From the NCBI GenBank assembly GCA_036015235.1, contig CP107926.1, positions 4,297,501 to 4,361,500 of the forward strand: a stretch of DNA of 64,000 nt. Reading direction: 5' to 3'. Shown here in pieces: positions 9,140 to 18,791 of the stretch. Below the pieces are notes generated by a model, which saw only the letters and a program-made list of their open reading frames with translations, made no database searches and had not been told where the DNA came from. Position numbers and translations under genes: made by a program. The stretch comes from Streptomyces sp. NBC_00433. GTDB lineage: Bacteria; Actinomycetota; Actinomycetes; Streptomycetales; Streptomycetaceae. Numbering within the stretch: position 1 is the stretch's first letter; each line of letters opens with the position of its first letter.

Positions 9140-12100
9140 CTATTCCCGCGGCTGCTCCCCACCGCCGCCCGCGGCGCCCAGGTCCGCGCTGCCGCCCGCC
9201 AGCACCGCGACCAGAGCCGCGGCCTGCTCCCGGTCCAGGCCCGCGCCGCGCTCGCGGGCCGCCGCCACCTCCGCCGCGGACAGTGCGGCGGCCGCCCGGG
9301 CCGCCACCGCGTCGGCGACCTCCTGCTCGGGCACGCTGCGCGGCACAAGGCCCCGTACGGCGTCCGCGGCGGCCAGTGCCACCACCGCGGTCCTTGTCTC
9401 GCCGAGCGCCGTCAGCACCTCGGCCGCCACGTCCAGCTGCGCGCCGAGGATCTGCTCCGTGCACCCCGAGGCCAGCGCTGTCCGCAGCGCGTCGTCCACC
9501 AGGGCCAGCGCGGCACGCGGATCGCCCTCGGCCACCGTGATCCGCGCCGCCAGACCGCCCAGCACGACGTGGAACATCGGCGGCGGGGTGCCGTCCGAGG
9601 CGTGGCCCGCCGCGAGGTCGCACCATTGCCGCGCCTTCGCCACCTCGCCGTGCCGCAGCAGCAGCATGGCCTGGAGATAGCGCACATAGGTGCGCGCGTC
9701 CCACACCGAATAGCGCTCGGCCTCCTCGTCGGCGCGCGCCACCAGCCGGCCCGCGGCGTCGTCGTCACCGGCCCGGTAGGCGACCTCCCCCAGCCGCGCG
9801 ATCAGGAAGGCGGCCTCGGCATAGGCCCCCAGCTCCTGGCCGAGCCGGTGTGCCGCCTCCAGGTCGGCACGGGCCGCCGCGTAGTCGCCGTGGGCCATCG
9901 CGATCTCGCCGCTCGCGCTGTGCACCTGGGCGCGGATCCAGCGGTCGCCGAGGCGGTCGGCCAGCGTCTCCAGCTCGGCCCGGCTGTCGTCGGCGTGGGC
10001 GAGACCGCCCGGCGAGTCCACCGCCACATGGGTACGGAACATCAGCGCCGTCGCCAGCTCCCAGTCGCCGCCGTGGACGCGGCAATTCGCCACGACCGTG
10101 TCCGTATGGCGGCGGATCTCCGGGAAGCCCCCGAGAAGATACGCGGTGAAGGGCCACAGCAGCCCGGGAAAGCGCGCGGCCGAAGGACCGCCCGCCCCGT
10201 ACGCCTTCGCAAGCACCTCGGCCAACGCCAGCGATTCGGGCGACGACAGCTGGTCCTCCGCCGCGTGGTCGCTCTTGACGAAGAACAGCAGCATCCGCGC
10301 GTCGATCCGCGGCCAGTACAGCGGGTCGTCCGGGGCGTCGGACGGATCGCCGCCCATCGCGACCACCCGCTCCAGCCAGCCGTCCGCCTCGTCCCGGTAA
10401 TTGCGCAGCCACCAGAACCAGCCCATCGCCAGCACGATAGCCAGCGCGTCCTGCTCCTCGCCCGCCTCGATCGCGCGGTGCAGCGCCGCGCGCACATTGT
10501 CCAGCTCGGCTTCCAGCACCTCCAGCCAGCGCATCTGGTCCGCCCGGCGCAGCTCGGGATCCGCGATACGGGCCAGGTCGCGGTAGTGGACGGTGTGTCG
10601 GCGGGCCGCCGACGCAAGCTCACCCGGCAGCTCGGCGGCGCGCTCAGCGGCGTATTCGTGGATCGTCTCCAGCAGGCGGTAGCGCGCCTGCTGCCCGCCC
10701 TGACCCTCGGGCGCCGGCACCAGGTCCGCGACGACCAGGGACTTGTCGACCAGCTGCGCGACCGTCTCCAGCGCGTCGGGCCCGCACACCGCCTCCGCCG
10801 CGGCCAGGGTGCAGCCGCCCGCGAAGACGCTCAGCGCGCGCAACGCCGTGCGCTCAGGCTCGGTCAGCAGCTCCCAGCTCCAGTCCACGACCGCGCGCAA
10901 TGTCTGCTGCCGCGGCAGCACGGTGCGGCTGCCGCTGGTCAGCAGGCGGAAGCGGTCGTCGAGGCGGTCGGCGATCTGCCGCGGTGACAGGGCGCGCAGC
11001 CGGGCCGCGGCCAGTTCGATCGCCAGCGGCAGGCCGTCAAGACGCCGGCAGATCTCCCGCACCGCCACCGCGTCGGGGCCGTCGTCGTCCCCATAGGGAG
11101 CCGCGCCCGGCCGTACGGTCGCCGCGCGCTCGGCGAAGAGCCGGTAGGCGGTCGGCGGCGGCAGCGGCTCCACCGGCCGGACCACCTCGCCCGGCACCCC
11201 GAGCGGCTCCCTGCTGGTGGCCAGCACCGTCACCCCCGGGCAGGCGGCGAGCAGCTCGGCGGTCAGCACGGCCGCGCCGCCGATCACGTGCTCGCAGTTG
11301 TCGAGCACCAGCAGCAGGCGGCGGCGCCCGCAGTATTCGAGCAGCCGCTCCACCGGGTCGTCCTGATATCCCTCGCCCCGCAAGGGCCCCGTCGTGAGGA
11401 CCTGGGCGTCACGCCGGCCCAGCGCGCTGAGCACCGCGTGCGGAATCGCGGCCGGGTCGTCCAGCGGGGCCAGCTCCGCGAGCCACACGCCGTCGAGGAA
11501 GCCGCCGGCGGCCCCCTCAGCGGCCTCCTGGGCCAGCCGGGTCTTCCCGGACCCGCCAGGGCCCGTCAGCGTCACCAGGCGGGCCACCGCGACGTCCTGG
11601 CGGATGTCCCGCAGATCGGCCTCCCGGCCGACGAAGCTGGTCAGCCTGGCCCGCAGATTCCCGGCCGCCGGCGGCCCCGGCGGCTCCGACGCGGGCTGCC
11701 GCAGCAGATCCGCGTGCAGCGCCCGCAGCTCCGGGCCCGGGTCCGCGCCCAGCGCCTCCGCCAGGACCGTCCTGGTCTCCTCGTACGCCACCAGCGCGTC
11801 CGCCGTCCGCCCTGCCGCGCGCAGCGCCCTGATCAGCTGCGCCCTGAACGCCTCGTCCAGCGGATGCGCCGCCACCGCCTCCCCCAGCGCGGGCAGCACG
11901 TCGGCCGCCCTGCCCAGCGCCAGGTCCGCCTCGATGCGCAGCCGCCGCGCCGTGCGGTGCAGCGCGTCAGGCCGGGCGGCCGCCGCCGCCCGCTCCGGCA
12001 GATCCGCCAGCGCCGGCCCGCGCCACAGCGCCAGGGCCCGCGCCAGCACGTCCGCCGCTTTCTGCGGGTCCCCGCCGGTCAGGGCCGCGTCGCCCTCGTG

Positions 12101-12412
12101 GACCAGCCGCTCGAACTCGTACAGGTCCACGGCGTCGCGCTCCGCCGCCAGCCGGTATCCCCCCGGCTCCGACGTCACGGCCTCCCGGCCGAGTGCCCTG
12201 CGCACGCGGGCGACCAGCGCCTGGAGCGCGCCCGCGGCGTCCGCCGGGGGCTCCGCCGCCCACACCTGCGCGATCAGCGTCTCGGCCGGCACGGGCCGTC
12301 CGGCGTCGACGGCCAACGCGGCCACGAGTGCTCGCGCCCGTCCCCCGCCCAGGGCCACGGGCCCGCCGCCCGTGTCCCGCACCTCGGTAACCCCCAACAC
12401 CAAATACCGCAC
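9140..12412 (-). CDS. AfsR/SARP-like regulator: OmpR-type HTH, BTAD, NB-ARC ATPase, TPR
   Basis: Large multidomain transcriptional regulator of 1090 aa. Order: OmpR-like winged helix (1-90, RARALVAALAVDAGRPV), bacterial transcriptional activation domain (~95-250), P-loop ATPase (TLTGPGGSGKTRLAQEAA near 295, Walker B LLLVLDNCEHV near 385, then GLPLAIELAAARLR), and a long helical TPR-like C-terminus (~620-1050). Such proteins activate antibiotic or other specialised-metabolite genes, but no biosynthetic cluster is visible nearby, so it may act in trans. GTG at 12412 has GGGGAGA at a suitable distance; reading from further upstream would translate the REP-like repeat (giving GRGELRAR), which is clearly not protein coding. 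Confidence 0.87.
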   Translation of the reverse strand: MRYLVLGVTEVRDTGGGPVALGGGRARALVAALAVDAGRPVPAETLIAQVWAAEPPADAAGALQALVARVRRALGREAVTSEPGGYRLAAERDAVDLYEFERLVHEGDAALTGGDPQKAADVLARALALWRGPALADLPERAAAAARPDALHRTARRLRIEADLALGRAADVLPALGEAVAAHPLDEAFRAQLIRALRAAGRTADALVAYEETRTVLAEALGADPGPELRALHADLLRQPASEPPGPPAAGNLRARLTSFVGREADLRDIRQDVAVARLVTLTGPGGSGKTRLAQEAAEGAAGGFLDGVWLAELAPLDDPAAIPHAVLSALGRRDAQVLTTGPLRGEGYQDDPVERLLEYCGRRRLLLVLDNCEHVIGGAAVLTAELLAACPGVTVLATSREPLGVPGEVVRPVEPLPPPTAYRLFAERAATVRPGAAPYGDDDGPDAVAVREICRRLDGLPLAIELAAARLRALSPRQIADRLDDRFRLLTSGSRTVLPRQQTLRAVVDWSWELLTEPERTALRALSVFAGGCTLAAAEAVCGPDALETVAQLVDKSLVVADLVPAPEGQGGQQARYRLLETIHEYAAERAAELPGELASAARRHTVHYRDLARIADPELRRADQMRWLEVLEAELDNVRAALHRAIEAGEEQDALAIVLAMGWFWWLRNYRDEADGWLERVVAMGGDPSDAPDDPLYWPRIDARMLLFFVKSDHAAEDQLSSPESLALAEVLAKAYGAGGPSAARFPGLLWPFTAYLLGGFPEIRRHTDTVVANCRVHGGDWELATALMFRTHVAVDSPGGLAHADDSRAELETLADRLGDRWIRAQVHSASGEIAMAHGDYAAARADLEAAHRLGQELGAYAEAAFLIARLGEVAYRAGDDDAAGRLVARADEEAERYSVWDARTYVRYLQAMLLLRHGEVAKARQWCDLAAGHASDGTPPPMFHVVLGGLAARITVAEGDPRAALALVDDALRTALASGCTEQILGAQLDVAAEVLTALGETRTAVVALAAADAVRGLVPRSVPEQEVADAVAARAAAALSAAEVAAARERGAGLDREQAAALVAVLAGGSADLGAAGGGGEQPRE

Positions 12413-12472
12413 CCCCGCATTCTCCCCGCGGGTTGCTGTTACGGACTCCACGGTGCCGCTGCGTGGGGGCCG

Positions 12473-12506
12473 TGCGCGCAGTTCCCCGCGCCCCTGGGTG
12501 GGTGCC
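12473..12506 (-). repeat. REP-like repeat copy, locus B (first reverse arm)
   Basis: GCGCGCAGTTCCCCGCGCCC followed by CTGGGTGGGTGCC. It is one of three copies in the gap 12413-12737 between the AfsR-like gene and tmk. No gene is seen in this gap. Confidence 0.7.
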
Positions 12507-12545
12507 ACTTGCTGTGGCGGGGCTTTCTTTCGCGCCTCTTCGGCG

Positions 12546-12570
12546 GGGCGCGCAGTTCCCCGCGCCCCTG
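12546..12570 (-). repeat. REP-like repeat copy, locus B (second reverse arm)
   Basis: Second copy of GCGCGCAGTTCCCCGCGCCC, directly repeated 73 bp after the first. It ends CTGAAAACG, resembling the CCCCTGAAGGC end of a copy near 51.29 kb. Confidence 0.7.
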
Positions 12571-12645
12571 AAAACGCTCACCCTCCGTCCAGAGGGCAAG
12601 CCCCTCCCAGGGACCAGCGCCTGACGGCGAAGGACGCAGGCCAAA

Positions 12646-12680
12646 AGGGGCGCGGGGAACTGCGCGACCAGCCACGACGG
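12646..12680 (+). repeat. REP-like repeat copy, locus B (forward arm)
   Basis: AGGGGCGCGGGGAACTGCGC followed by GACCAGCCACGACGG, inverted with respect to the copies at 12473 and 12546. The arms can pair into long stems that could terminate tmk transcription arriving from the right. Confidence 0.7.
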
Positions 12681-12737
12681 CAGCCGCAGGCAGGGATCGG
12701 ACCGCAAGGTGCAGGTCGGGGGGCTCCCCGCCAGGGG

Positions 12738-15700
12738 CTAGTGGCGGGGGTGGTCGCCCTCGTCGTGGCGGCCGAGAAGCTCGTCCGCGAGAGTCGGAAG
12801 GTCGTCGAGGGGCGTCTCCTCGGCCCAGTCGGGCCGAGGCCGGCGCGCGGCGGGCGACTGGACCGCGGGAAGCTCCCGCGTCCGGTCGGTCTCGCCGGGG
12901 CCCGGCTCGGGCCGGAAGAGCCACGGCGGCACGCGGTCCGCCGGATCCGCGTCGCTGGCGGTGCCGGGCACGGGCGGCAGGACGGCCGTCTCGTCGTCAG
13001 CGGCAGGCTCCGGAGAGGGAACCGCGGGCAGGACCGCCGTCTCGTCGGAGGAACCGGATTCCGGCTCGTCGGAGGAGTCGGGCTCCGGAGCCGGCACGAC
13101 GGGCGGCAGCACCGTGGTGGTCTCGGAGGAGTCCGTGGACGGCGCGTCCTCGGGAACGACCGGCGTGACGACCGTCGTCGCGTCGTCCACCTCCGCGGGG
13201 GCGGGGGTCGCGGCCCGAGCCGCCTCGGCGCGGAGGAGCGCCTCCTCCGCCTTGCGCTGCTTCTCCAGCCGCCGAGCCTCCGCCTCGGAGCGCAGCCTGG
13301 CCTGCTCCTCGGCGAGCCGCCGCAGCCTGGCCTGCTCGGCCTCCCTGGCTGCGGTCTCCGCCGCGACACGCCCGGCTTCCTCGGCGGCGAGGCGGTCGGC
13401 CTCCTCCTGGCGGCGGCGCACGACCTCCGCCTCCTGCGCGGCCTTGCGTTCCGCGATCTCCTGCCGGGCGGCCTCCTCGGCGGCGAGGCGCCGTTCCTCC
13501 TCCTCGCGGCGGAGCTTCTCCAGCTGTGCCTGCCGCTCGCGCTCGGCCCGCTCGGCCTCCGCCTTGCGGGCGGCTTCCTCGGCGACGAGCCGTGCGGCCT
13601 CTTCCGCGGCCTTGCGCTCGGCTTCGGCGCGGGCCTCGATCTCCTGGTCGGACAGCGGGAGGACTTCGTCGAGCCGGTGGCGTATCACCGTGGTGACGGC
13701 GGCCGGTTCCTGGCCTGCGTCGATGACGAGGTAGCGGGCGGGGTCGGCGGCGGCGAGGGTGAGGAAGCCGGCGCGGACCCGCTGGTGGAATTCCGCGGGC
13801 TCCGATTCGAGCCGGTCGGGGGCCTCGGTGAAGCGCTCCCTGGCGGTTTCCGGCGACACGTCGAGCAGCACGGTCAGGTGGGCGACGAGCCCGTCCGTGG
13901 CCCAGCGGTTGATGCGGGCGATCTCGGTGGGCGCCAGGTCGCGCCCCGCGCCCTGGTAGGCGACGGCCGAGTCGATGTAGCGGTCGGAGATGACGACGGC
14001 GCCGCGGGCCAGCGCGGGGCGTACGACGGTGTCGATGTGCTCGGCACGGTCGGCGGCGTAGAGCAGCGCTTCCGTACGGTGCGAGATGCCGCCGGACGAC
14101 ACGTCGAGCAGGATCGACCGGAGCCGCTTGCCGACGGCGGTGGCGCCGGGCTCGCGGGTGACGACGACTTCGTGGCCCTTGGCGCGGATCCAGCTCGCGA
14201 GCGCTTCGACCTGGGTGGACTTGCCGGCGCCGTCGCCGCCTTCGACGGCGATGAAGAAGCCGGTGGAGGCGGGCGCGGCGGACGGTTCCGCGCCGCGCAG
14301 CGCCTCGCGCAGGTCGCGGCGCAGCGGTACGCCGCTGCGGTCGTCGGTCTTGCCGAGCACGAGCGCGGCGACGGGCAGCAGCAGGGCGCCGACGAGCATC
14401 AGGGTGTAGGCGGCGCCGGCGTGGTCGAAGGTGAAGCGGCCGTTGTCGACGCGGTGCGGGCCGATCGCGGCGGCCAGCAGCGGCGCGCAGATCGCGGCGA
14501 CGCCGAGCGCGGCCCTCGCCATGGCCTGGAGATGCTCGGTGGTCCTGGCCCTGCGGGTCTCCTCGGCCTCCTGCTCGATCAGCAGGTGCCCGGTGTTGGC
14601 GCTGATCCCGGCGGCGGTGCCGGCGAGCAGCGCGAGCAGCAGCACGGTGGTCGGGTCGGGGACCAGGCCGGTCAGCAGCAGGGCCACGCCGGTCACGCCG
14701 ATGGCCAGGGCGAGGAGCCGCCGCCTGGACAGGCCGGGCAGGGTGCGGGGTGCGACGCGGATGCCGAGCACGGTGCCCGCGGACAGGACGAGGACGAGCA
14801 GGCCGAAGCCGGTCGGGCCGAAGCCCAGTGCGGCGGCGTGGAGGACTGCCACGGACACGGCCGCAGCGATGGCGCCGGCGACCGCGGTGGTGGCCAGTAC
14901 CAGTAGCGGCAGCGTGCCGGTCCTGCCGTTCTCGGCGCCGGCGGGGCCCTTGGGCAGCCGGAGTCCTTCGAGCGGCGAACGCGGCCTGGCGGCCGTGCCC
15001 GACGGGAGCTCCAGTGCGGAGAGCACCGCCATCGAGGCGGAGAACAGTCCGGCGGCGACGTAGGAGGACAGCGCGACCTGGTGCAGGTCGAACCAGCTGA
15101 CGCCGGTCGCCAGCAGCGTGTTGACCAGGGTGATGACGACCATCGCGGCGGCGGCGAGCGGCAGCGCGACGAAGCTGGTCCGCAGGTCGAGCCGGTGCAG
15201 CGTGGCCAGGTGGTCGGGCGCGGGCCGAACCGAGGTGTCGCCCGGCGGCGGCAGCAGTACGGGGGCGGCGCCGTCCTTGGCGACGGCCCACAGCCGCTCG
15301 GCGATCCCGGCGACGAAGGCGGTGCCCAGCAGCCAGATGTGCGCCGAATCCGGCGACCAGGTGATCCACAGGGGTGCGACGATGAAGAGCGCGAGGCGTA
15401 CGCCGTCGGCGCCGATCATGGTCCAGCGGCGGTCCAGCGGGCCGCCTTCCGCGGTGGCCGCGGACAGCGGGCCGAGCAGGACGGCGCCGAAGAGCAGCGT
15501 GGCCACGAGGCGGGCCGCGAAGACCGCGGCCGTCGCGAGTGCGACTCCGCGGTATCCGCCGCCGAACGCGTTCGCCGCGCTCGTCGCCTGCACTGTCAGC
15601 CAGAGCAGCACCAGCAGCCCGAGGCGGTCCGCGACCGCGCCGGTCAGCTGGGCATTCCACAGCTTCCGCAATGCCGGGATCTTCAGCAGCGCGCCCACCG

Positions 15701-15785
15701 CGCGGTCCCGTGAATCCGCCGCCAGATCGCCCGCGAAGGCGGGTGTGACGTCAGCGGGCTGCGGGGGCTGCTCGGATCGCGTCAT
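12738..15785 (-). CDS. tmk: Thymidylate kinase fused to an N-terminal MFS-like membrane domain
   Basis: dTMP kinase (dTMP + ATP to dTDP) of 1015 aa, far longer than the usual ~210. Residues ~30-485 are a membrane domain with about twelve hydrophobic segments, resembling an MFS transporter. Residues ~505-715 are the kinase: P-loop FIAVEGGDGAGKSTQ, the TREPG motif (VVVTREPGATAVGKRLR) and SDRYIDSAVAYQGAGRDL. After this come a highly charged Glu/Ala/Arg coiled coil (~720-890) and an acidic Pro/Thr-rich tail. This fused form next to topA is known in Streptomyces. As remembered, S. coelicolor has holB directly downstream, whereas here the AfsR-like gene follows. GTG/ATG choice: first codon at 15785, near MTRSEQPPQ. 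Whether the membrane part transports anything is unknown. Confidence 0.9.
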   Translation of the reverse strand: MTRSEQPPQPADVTPAFAGDLAADSRDRAVGALLKIPALRKLWNAQLTGAVADRLGLLVLLWLTVQATSAANAFGGGYRGVALATAAVFAARLVATLLFGAVLLGPLSAATAEGGPLDRRWTMIGADGVRLALFIVAPLWITWSPDSAHIWLLGTAFVAGIAERLWAVAKDGAAPVLLPPPGDTSVRPAPDHLATLHRLDLRTSFVALPLAAAAMVVITLVNTLLATGVSWFDLHQVALSSYVAAGLFSASMAVLSALELPSGTAARPRSPLEGLRLPKGPAGAENGRTGTLPLLVLATTAVAGAIAAAVSVAVLHAAALGFGPTGFGLLVLVLSAGTVLGIRVAPRTLPGLSRRRLLALAIGVTGVALLLTGLVPDPTTVLLLALLAGTAAGISANTGHLLIEQEAEETRRARTTEHLQAMARAALGVAAICAPLLAAAIGPHRVDNGRFTFDHAGAAYTLMLVGALLLPVAALVLGKTDDRSGVPLRRDLREALRGAEPSAAPASTGFFIAVEGGDGAGKSTQVEALASWIRAKGHEVVVTREPGATAVGKRLRSILLDVSSGGISHRTEALLYAADRAEHIDTVVRPALARGAVVISDRYIDSAVAYQGAGRDLAPTEIARINRWATDGLVAHLTVLLDVSPETARERFTEAPDRLESEPAEFHQRVRAGFLTLAAADPARYLVIDAGQEPAAVTTVIRHRLDEVLPLSDQEIEARAEAERKAAEEAARLVAEEAARKAEAERAERERQAQLEKLRREEEERRLAAEEAARQEIAERKAAQEAEVVRRRQEEADRLAAEEAGRVAAETAAREAEQARLRRLAEEQARLRSEAEARRLEKQRKAEEALLRAEAARAATPAPAEVDDATTVVTPVVPEDAPSTDSSETTTVLPPVVPAPEPDSSDEPESGSSDETAVLPAVPSPEPAADDETAVLPPVPGTASDADPADRVPPWLFRPEPGPGETDRTRELPAVQSPAARRPRPDWAEETPLDDLPTLADELLGRHDEGDHPRH

Positions 15786-15870
15786 CCCAACAGCCTATCG
15801 CCCATCCCCGCGCTCCCGGGCGCCAGTCCGCGAGCCCGGACCTGGGCACCTCCGCGGCAGGCGGCACCTG

Positions 15871-15898
15871 GAGGGGCGCGGGGAACCGCGCGCGCGAC
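15871..15898 (+). repeat. REP-like repeat copy between tmk and topA
   Basis: A single copy with GAGGGGCGCGGGGAACCGCG core, without an inverted partner in this gap. It lies 85 bp upstream of tmk, in the direction of transcription from topA. Confidence 0.65.
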
Positions 15899-15932
15899 AC
15901 ACCACCGGCCGTGGTCCGGCAACAACCGAACA

Positions 15933-15979
15933 GGCCCCTCTCGGACGGTGACGACGCGCCGCCCGAGCGCAGAGGGGCC
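15933..15979 (-). terminator. Stem-loop downstream of topA
   Basis: Arms GGCCCCTCT (15933-15941) and AGAGGGGCC (15971-15979) pair perfectly around a 29-base loop, starting a few bases after the topA stop codon. There is no U-tract, which is usual for Streptomyces. Confidence 0.5.
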
Positions 15980-15983
15980 GCGG

Positions 15984-18791
15984 CTACTCCGCGGAGGGCG
16001 CGGCCTTCTTCGCCGTCGTCTTCTTGGCGGCGGCCTTCTTCGCGGGCGCGGCCTTCTTCGCCGCGGCCTTCTTGGCGGGCGCCTTCTTCGCCGGAGCCGC
16101 CTTCTTCGCCGTCGTCTTCTTCGCGGGCCCCTTGGCCCGCTTCTCGGCCAGCAGCTCGTAGCCCCGCTCCGGGGTGATCGACTCGACGTCGTCGTCCCGG
16201 CGGAGCGTGGCGTTGGTCTCGCCGTCGGTCACGTAGGGGCCGAAGCGGCCGTCCTTGACGACGACGGGCCGCTCGCTGACCGGGTCGGTGCCGAGTTCCT
16301 TCAGCGGCGGCTTGGCCGCGGCGCGGCCGCGCTGCTTGGGCTGGGCGTAGATGGCCAGCGCCGCGTCGAGGGTGATCGTGAAGAGCTGGTCCTCGGCCTC
16401 CAGCGAGCGCGAGTCGGTGCCCTTCTTCAGATACGGCCCGTAGCGGCCGTTCTGCGCGGTGATCTCGACGCCCTCCGCGTCCGCGCCGACGACGCGGGGC
16501 AGCGACATCAGCCGGAGCGCGTCCTCCAGGGTGACGGTGTCGAGGGACATCGACTTGAAGAGCGACGCGGTGCGCGGCTTGATCGCGTTCTTGCCGGTCT
16601 TCGGGGTGTCCTCGGGGAGGATCTCGGTCACGTAGGGGCCGTAGCGGCCGTCCTTGGCGACGATCGGGCGGCCGGTCTCCGGGTCGTTCCCCAGCTCGAA
16701 GTCGCCGCTGGGACGGGCGAACAGCTCTTCGGCGTATTCGATGTCCAGCTCGTCGGGCGGCAGCTCGTCGGGGACGTCGGCGCGGCGGTGGTCCTCCTCG
16801 CCGCGCTCGCCCTTCTCGACGTAGGGGCCGTAGCGGCCGACGCGCAGCACGATGCCGTCGCCGACCGGGAAGGAGGAGATTTCCCGGGCGTCGATGGCGC
16901 CGAGGTCCTCGACCAGTTCCTTGAGGCCGCCGAGGTGGTCGCCGTCGCCGCTGCTGCCGGGCGAGGCGGCGGCCGCGCCCGGGTCGTCGGCGCCGAAGTA
17001 GAAGCGGCGCAGCCACGGCACGGACTGGGCCTCGCCGCGGGCGATGCGGTCGAGGTCGTCCTCCATGGAGGCGGTGAAGTCGTAGTCGACGAGCCAGCCG
17101 AAGTGCTTCTCCAGCAGGTTGACGACGGCGAAGGACAGGAAGGTCGGGACGAGCGCGGTGCCCTTCTTGAAGACGTAGCCGCGGTCGAGGATCGTGCCGA
17201 GGATGGTGGCGTAGGTCGACGGGCGGCCGATCTCGCGCTCTTCCAGCTCCTTGACCAGCGACGCCTCGGTGTAGCGGGCGGGCGGCTTGGTGGCGTGGCC
17301 GTCGGCGGTGACCTGCTCGGCGGTGAGCGGGTCGCCCTCGGTGACCTGCGGCAGCCGGCGCTCGCGGTCGTCCAGCTCGGCGTTGGGGTCGTCGGCGCCT
17401 TCGACGTAGGCCTTGAGGAAGCCGTGGAAGGTGATGATCTTGCCGGAGGCGCTGAATTCCGCGTCCCGGCCGTCCGCGGAGGTGCCGCCGACCTTGACGG
17501 TGACGGACTGGCCGACCGCGTCCTTCATCTGGGAGGCGACGGTCCGCATCCAGATCAGCTCGTACAGCCGGAACTGGTCGCCGGTCAGACCGGTCTCCGC
17601 GGGGGTGCGGAAGCGGTCGCCCGAGGGGCGGATCGCCTCGTGCGCCTCCTGCGCGTTCTTGACCTTGCCGGTGTAGGTGCGCGGCTTGTCCGGCAGGTAG
17701 TCGGCGCCGTAGAGCTGGGTGACCTGGGCGCGGGCGGCCTTGATCGCCGTCTCGGAGAGCGTCGTGGAGTCCGTACGCATGTAGGTGATGAAGCCGTTCT
17801 CGTACAGCTTCTGTGCGACCTGCATGGTGGCCTTCGCGCCGAAGCCGAGCTTGCGCGAGGCCTCCTGCTGGAGCGTGGTGGTGCGGAAGGGCGCGTAGGG
17901 CGAGCGGCGGTACGGCTTGGACTCGACGCTGCGGACCGAGAACCGGGTGTCGGCGAGTGCCGCGGCAAGGGCGCGGGCGGCGGTCTCGTCCAGCTGCAGG
18001 ACGGTGGCGCCGCCCTTGAGCGCGCCGGTGGCGGCGTCGAAGTCGCGGCCCTGGGCGACCCGGCGGCCGTCGACGGAGACCAGCCGGGCGTTGAGCGTGG
18101 ACGGGTCGGTGGCGTCGCCGGTGCGGCCGGTGTCGAAGACGCCGGTCAGGTCCCAGTATTCGGCGGAGCGGAAGGCGATGCGCTCGCGCTCCCGCTCGAC
18201 GACGAGCCGGGTGGCCACCGACTGGACGCGGCCCGCCGACAGGCGCGGCATGACCTTCTTCCACAGCACGGGCGAGACCTCGTAGCCGTAGAGCCGGTCG
18301 AGGATGCGGCGGGTCTCCTGGGCGTCGACGAGCCGCTGGTTCAGTTCCCGCGGATTGCGGACGGCTTCCTGGATGGCGTCCTTGGTGATCTCGTGGAAGA
18401 CCATCCGGTGCACCGGGACCTTGGGCTTGAGGATTTCCTGCAAATGCCAGGCGATGGCCTCGCCCTCGCGGTCCTCATCGGTGGCCAGGAAGAGTTCGTC
18501 GGAGTCCTTCAGAAGCTCCTTGAGCTTCTTGACCTGTGCCTTCTTATCGGCGTTCACGACGTAGATCGGCTGGAAGTCGCTGTCCACATTGACGCCGAGC
18601 CGCGCCCAGGGCTGGCCCTTGTACTCCGCCGGCACTTCGGCGGCCCCGTTGGGGAGGTCGCGGATGTGCCCGACGCTGGCCTCGACGACGTATCCAGGAC
18701 CGAGATAGCCCTTGATCGTCTTCGCCTTGGCGGGCGACTCGACAATGACGAGTCGGCGGCCGGCCGGTGCGGTCTCGCGGGTCGGGGACAA
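15984..18791 (-). CDS. topA: DNA topoisomerase I
   Basis: Type IA topoisomerase relaxing negative supercoils, essential in Streptomyces (935 aa). The TOPRIM domain starts at once (RRLVIVESPAKAKTIKGYLG; later FLATDEDREGEAIAWHL with its acidic metal ligands). The active-site tyrosine is in FITYMRTDSTTLS near residue 335. The middle has the strand-passage domains and several repeats of the GRYGPYV type replacing zinc fingers. The C-terminus (last ~50 residues) is a chain of KKAAPAKKA/KKTTAKK repeats. Such actinobacterial tails increase processivity. The start is TTG at 18791, directly upstream of the conserved SPTRETAPAGRRLVI; GAGAAG lies upstream. Convergent with nothing on the left; divergent from the DUF2752 gene on the right. 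Confidence 0.96.
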   Translation of the reverse strand: MSPTRETAPAGRRLVIVESPAKAKTIKGYLGPGYVVEASVGHIRDLPNGAAEVPAEYKGQPWARLGVNVDSDFQPIYVVNADKKAQVKKLKELLKDSDELFLATDEDREGEAIAWHLQEILKPKVPVHRMVFHEITKDAIQEAVRNPRELNQRLVDAQETRRILDRLYGYEVSPVLWKKVMPRLSAGRVQSVATRLVVERERERIAFRSAEYWDLTGVFDTGRTGDATDPSTLNARLVSVDGRRVAQGRDFDAATGALKGGATVLQLDETAARALAAALADTRFSVRSVESKPYRRSPYAPFRTTTLQQEASRKLGFGAKATMQVAQKLYENGFITYMRTDSTTLSETAIKAARAQVTQLYGADYLPDKPRTYTGKVKNAQEAHEAIRPSGDRFRTPAETGLTGDQFRLYELIWMRTVASQMKDAVGQSVTVKVGGTSADGRDAEFSASGKIITFHGFLKAYVEGADDPNAELDDRERRLPQVTEGDPLTAEQVTADGHATKPPARYTEASLVKELEEREIGRPSTYATILGTILDRGYVFKKGTALVPTFLSFAVVNLLEKHFGWLVDYDFTASMEDDLDRIARGEAQSVPWLRRFYFGADDPGAAAASPGSSGDGDHLGGLKELVEDLGAIDAREISSFPVGDGIVLRVGRYGPYVEKGERGEEDHRRADVPDELPPDELDIEYAEELFARPSGDFELGNDPETGRPIVAKDGRYGPYVTEILPEDTPKTGKNAIKPRTASLFKSMSLDTVTLEDALRLMSLPRVVGADAEGVEITAQNGRYGPYLKKGTDSRSLEAEDQLFTITLDAALAIYAQPKQRGRAAAKPPLKELGTDPVSERPVVVKDGRFGPYVTDGETNATLRRDDDVESITPERGYELLAEKRAKGPAKKTTAKKAAPAKKAPAKKAAAKKAAPAKKAAAKKTTAKKAAPSAE

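Noticed and set aside
12413..12508. 32-residue extension of the AfsR-like protein
   Set aside because: It translates a REP-like intergenic repeat, and the OmpR-type domain begins at GTG 12412.
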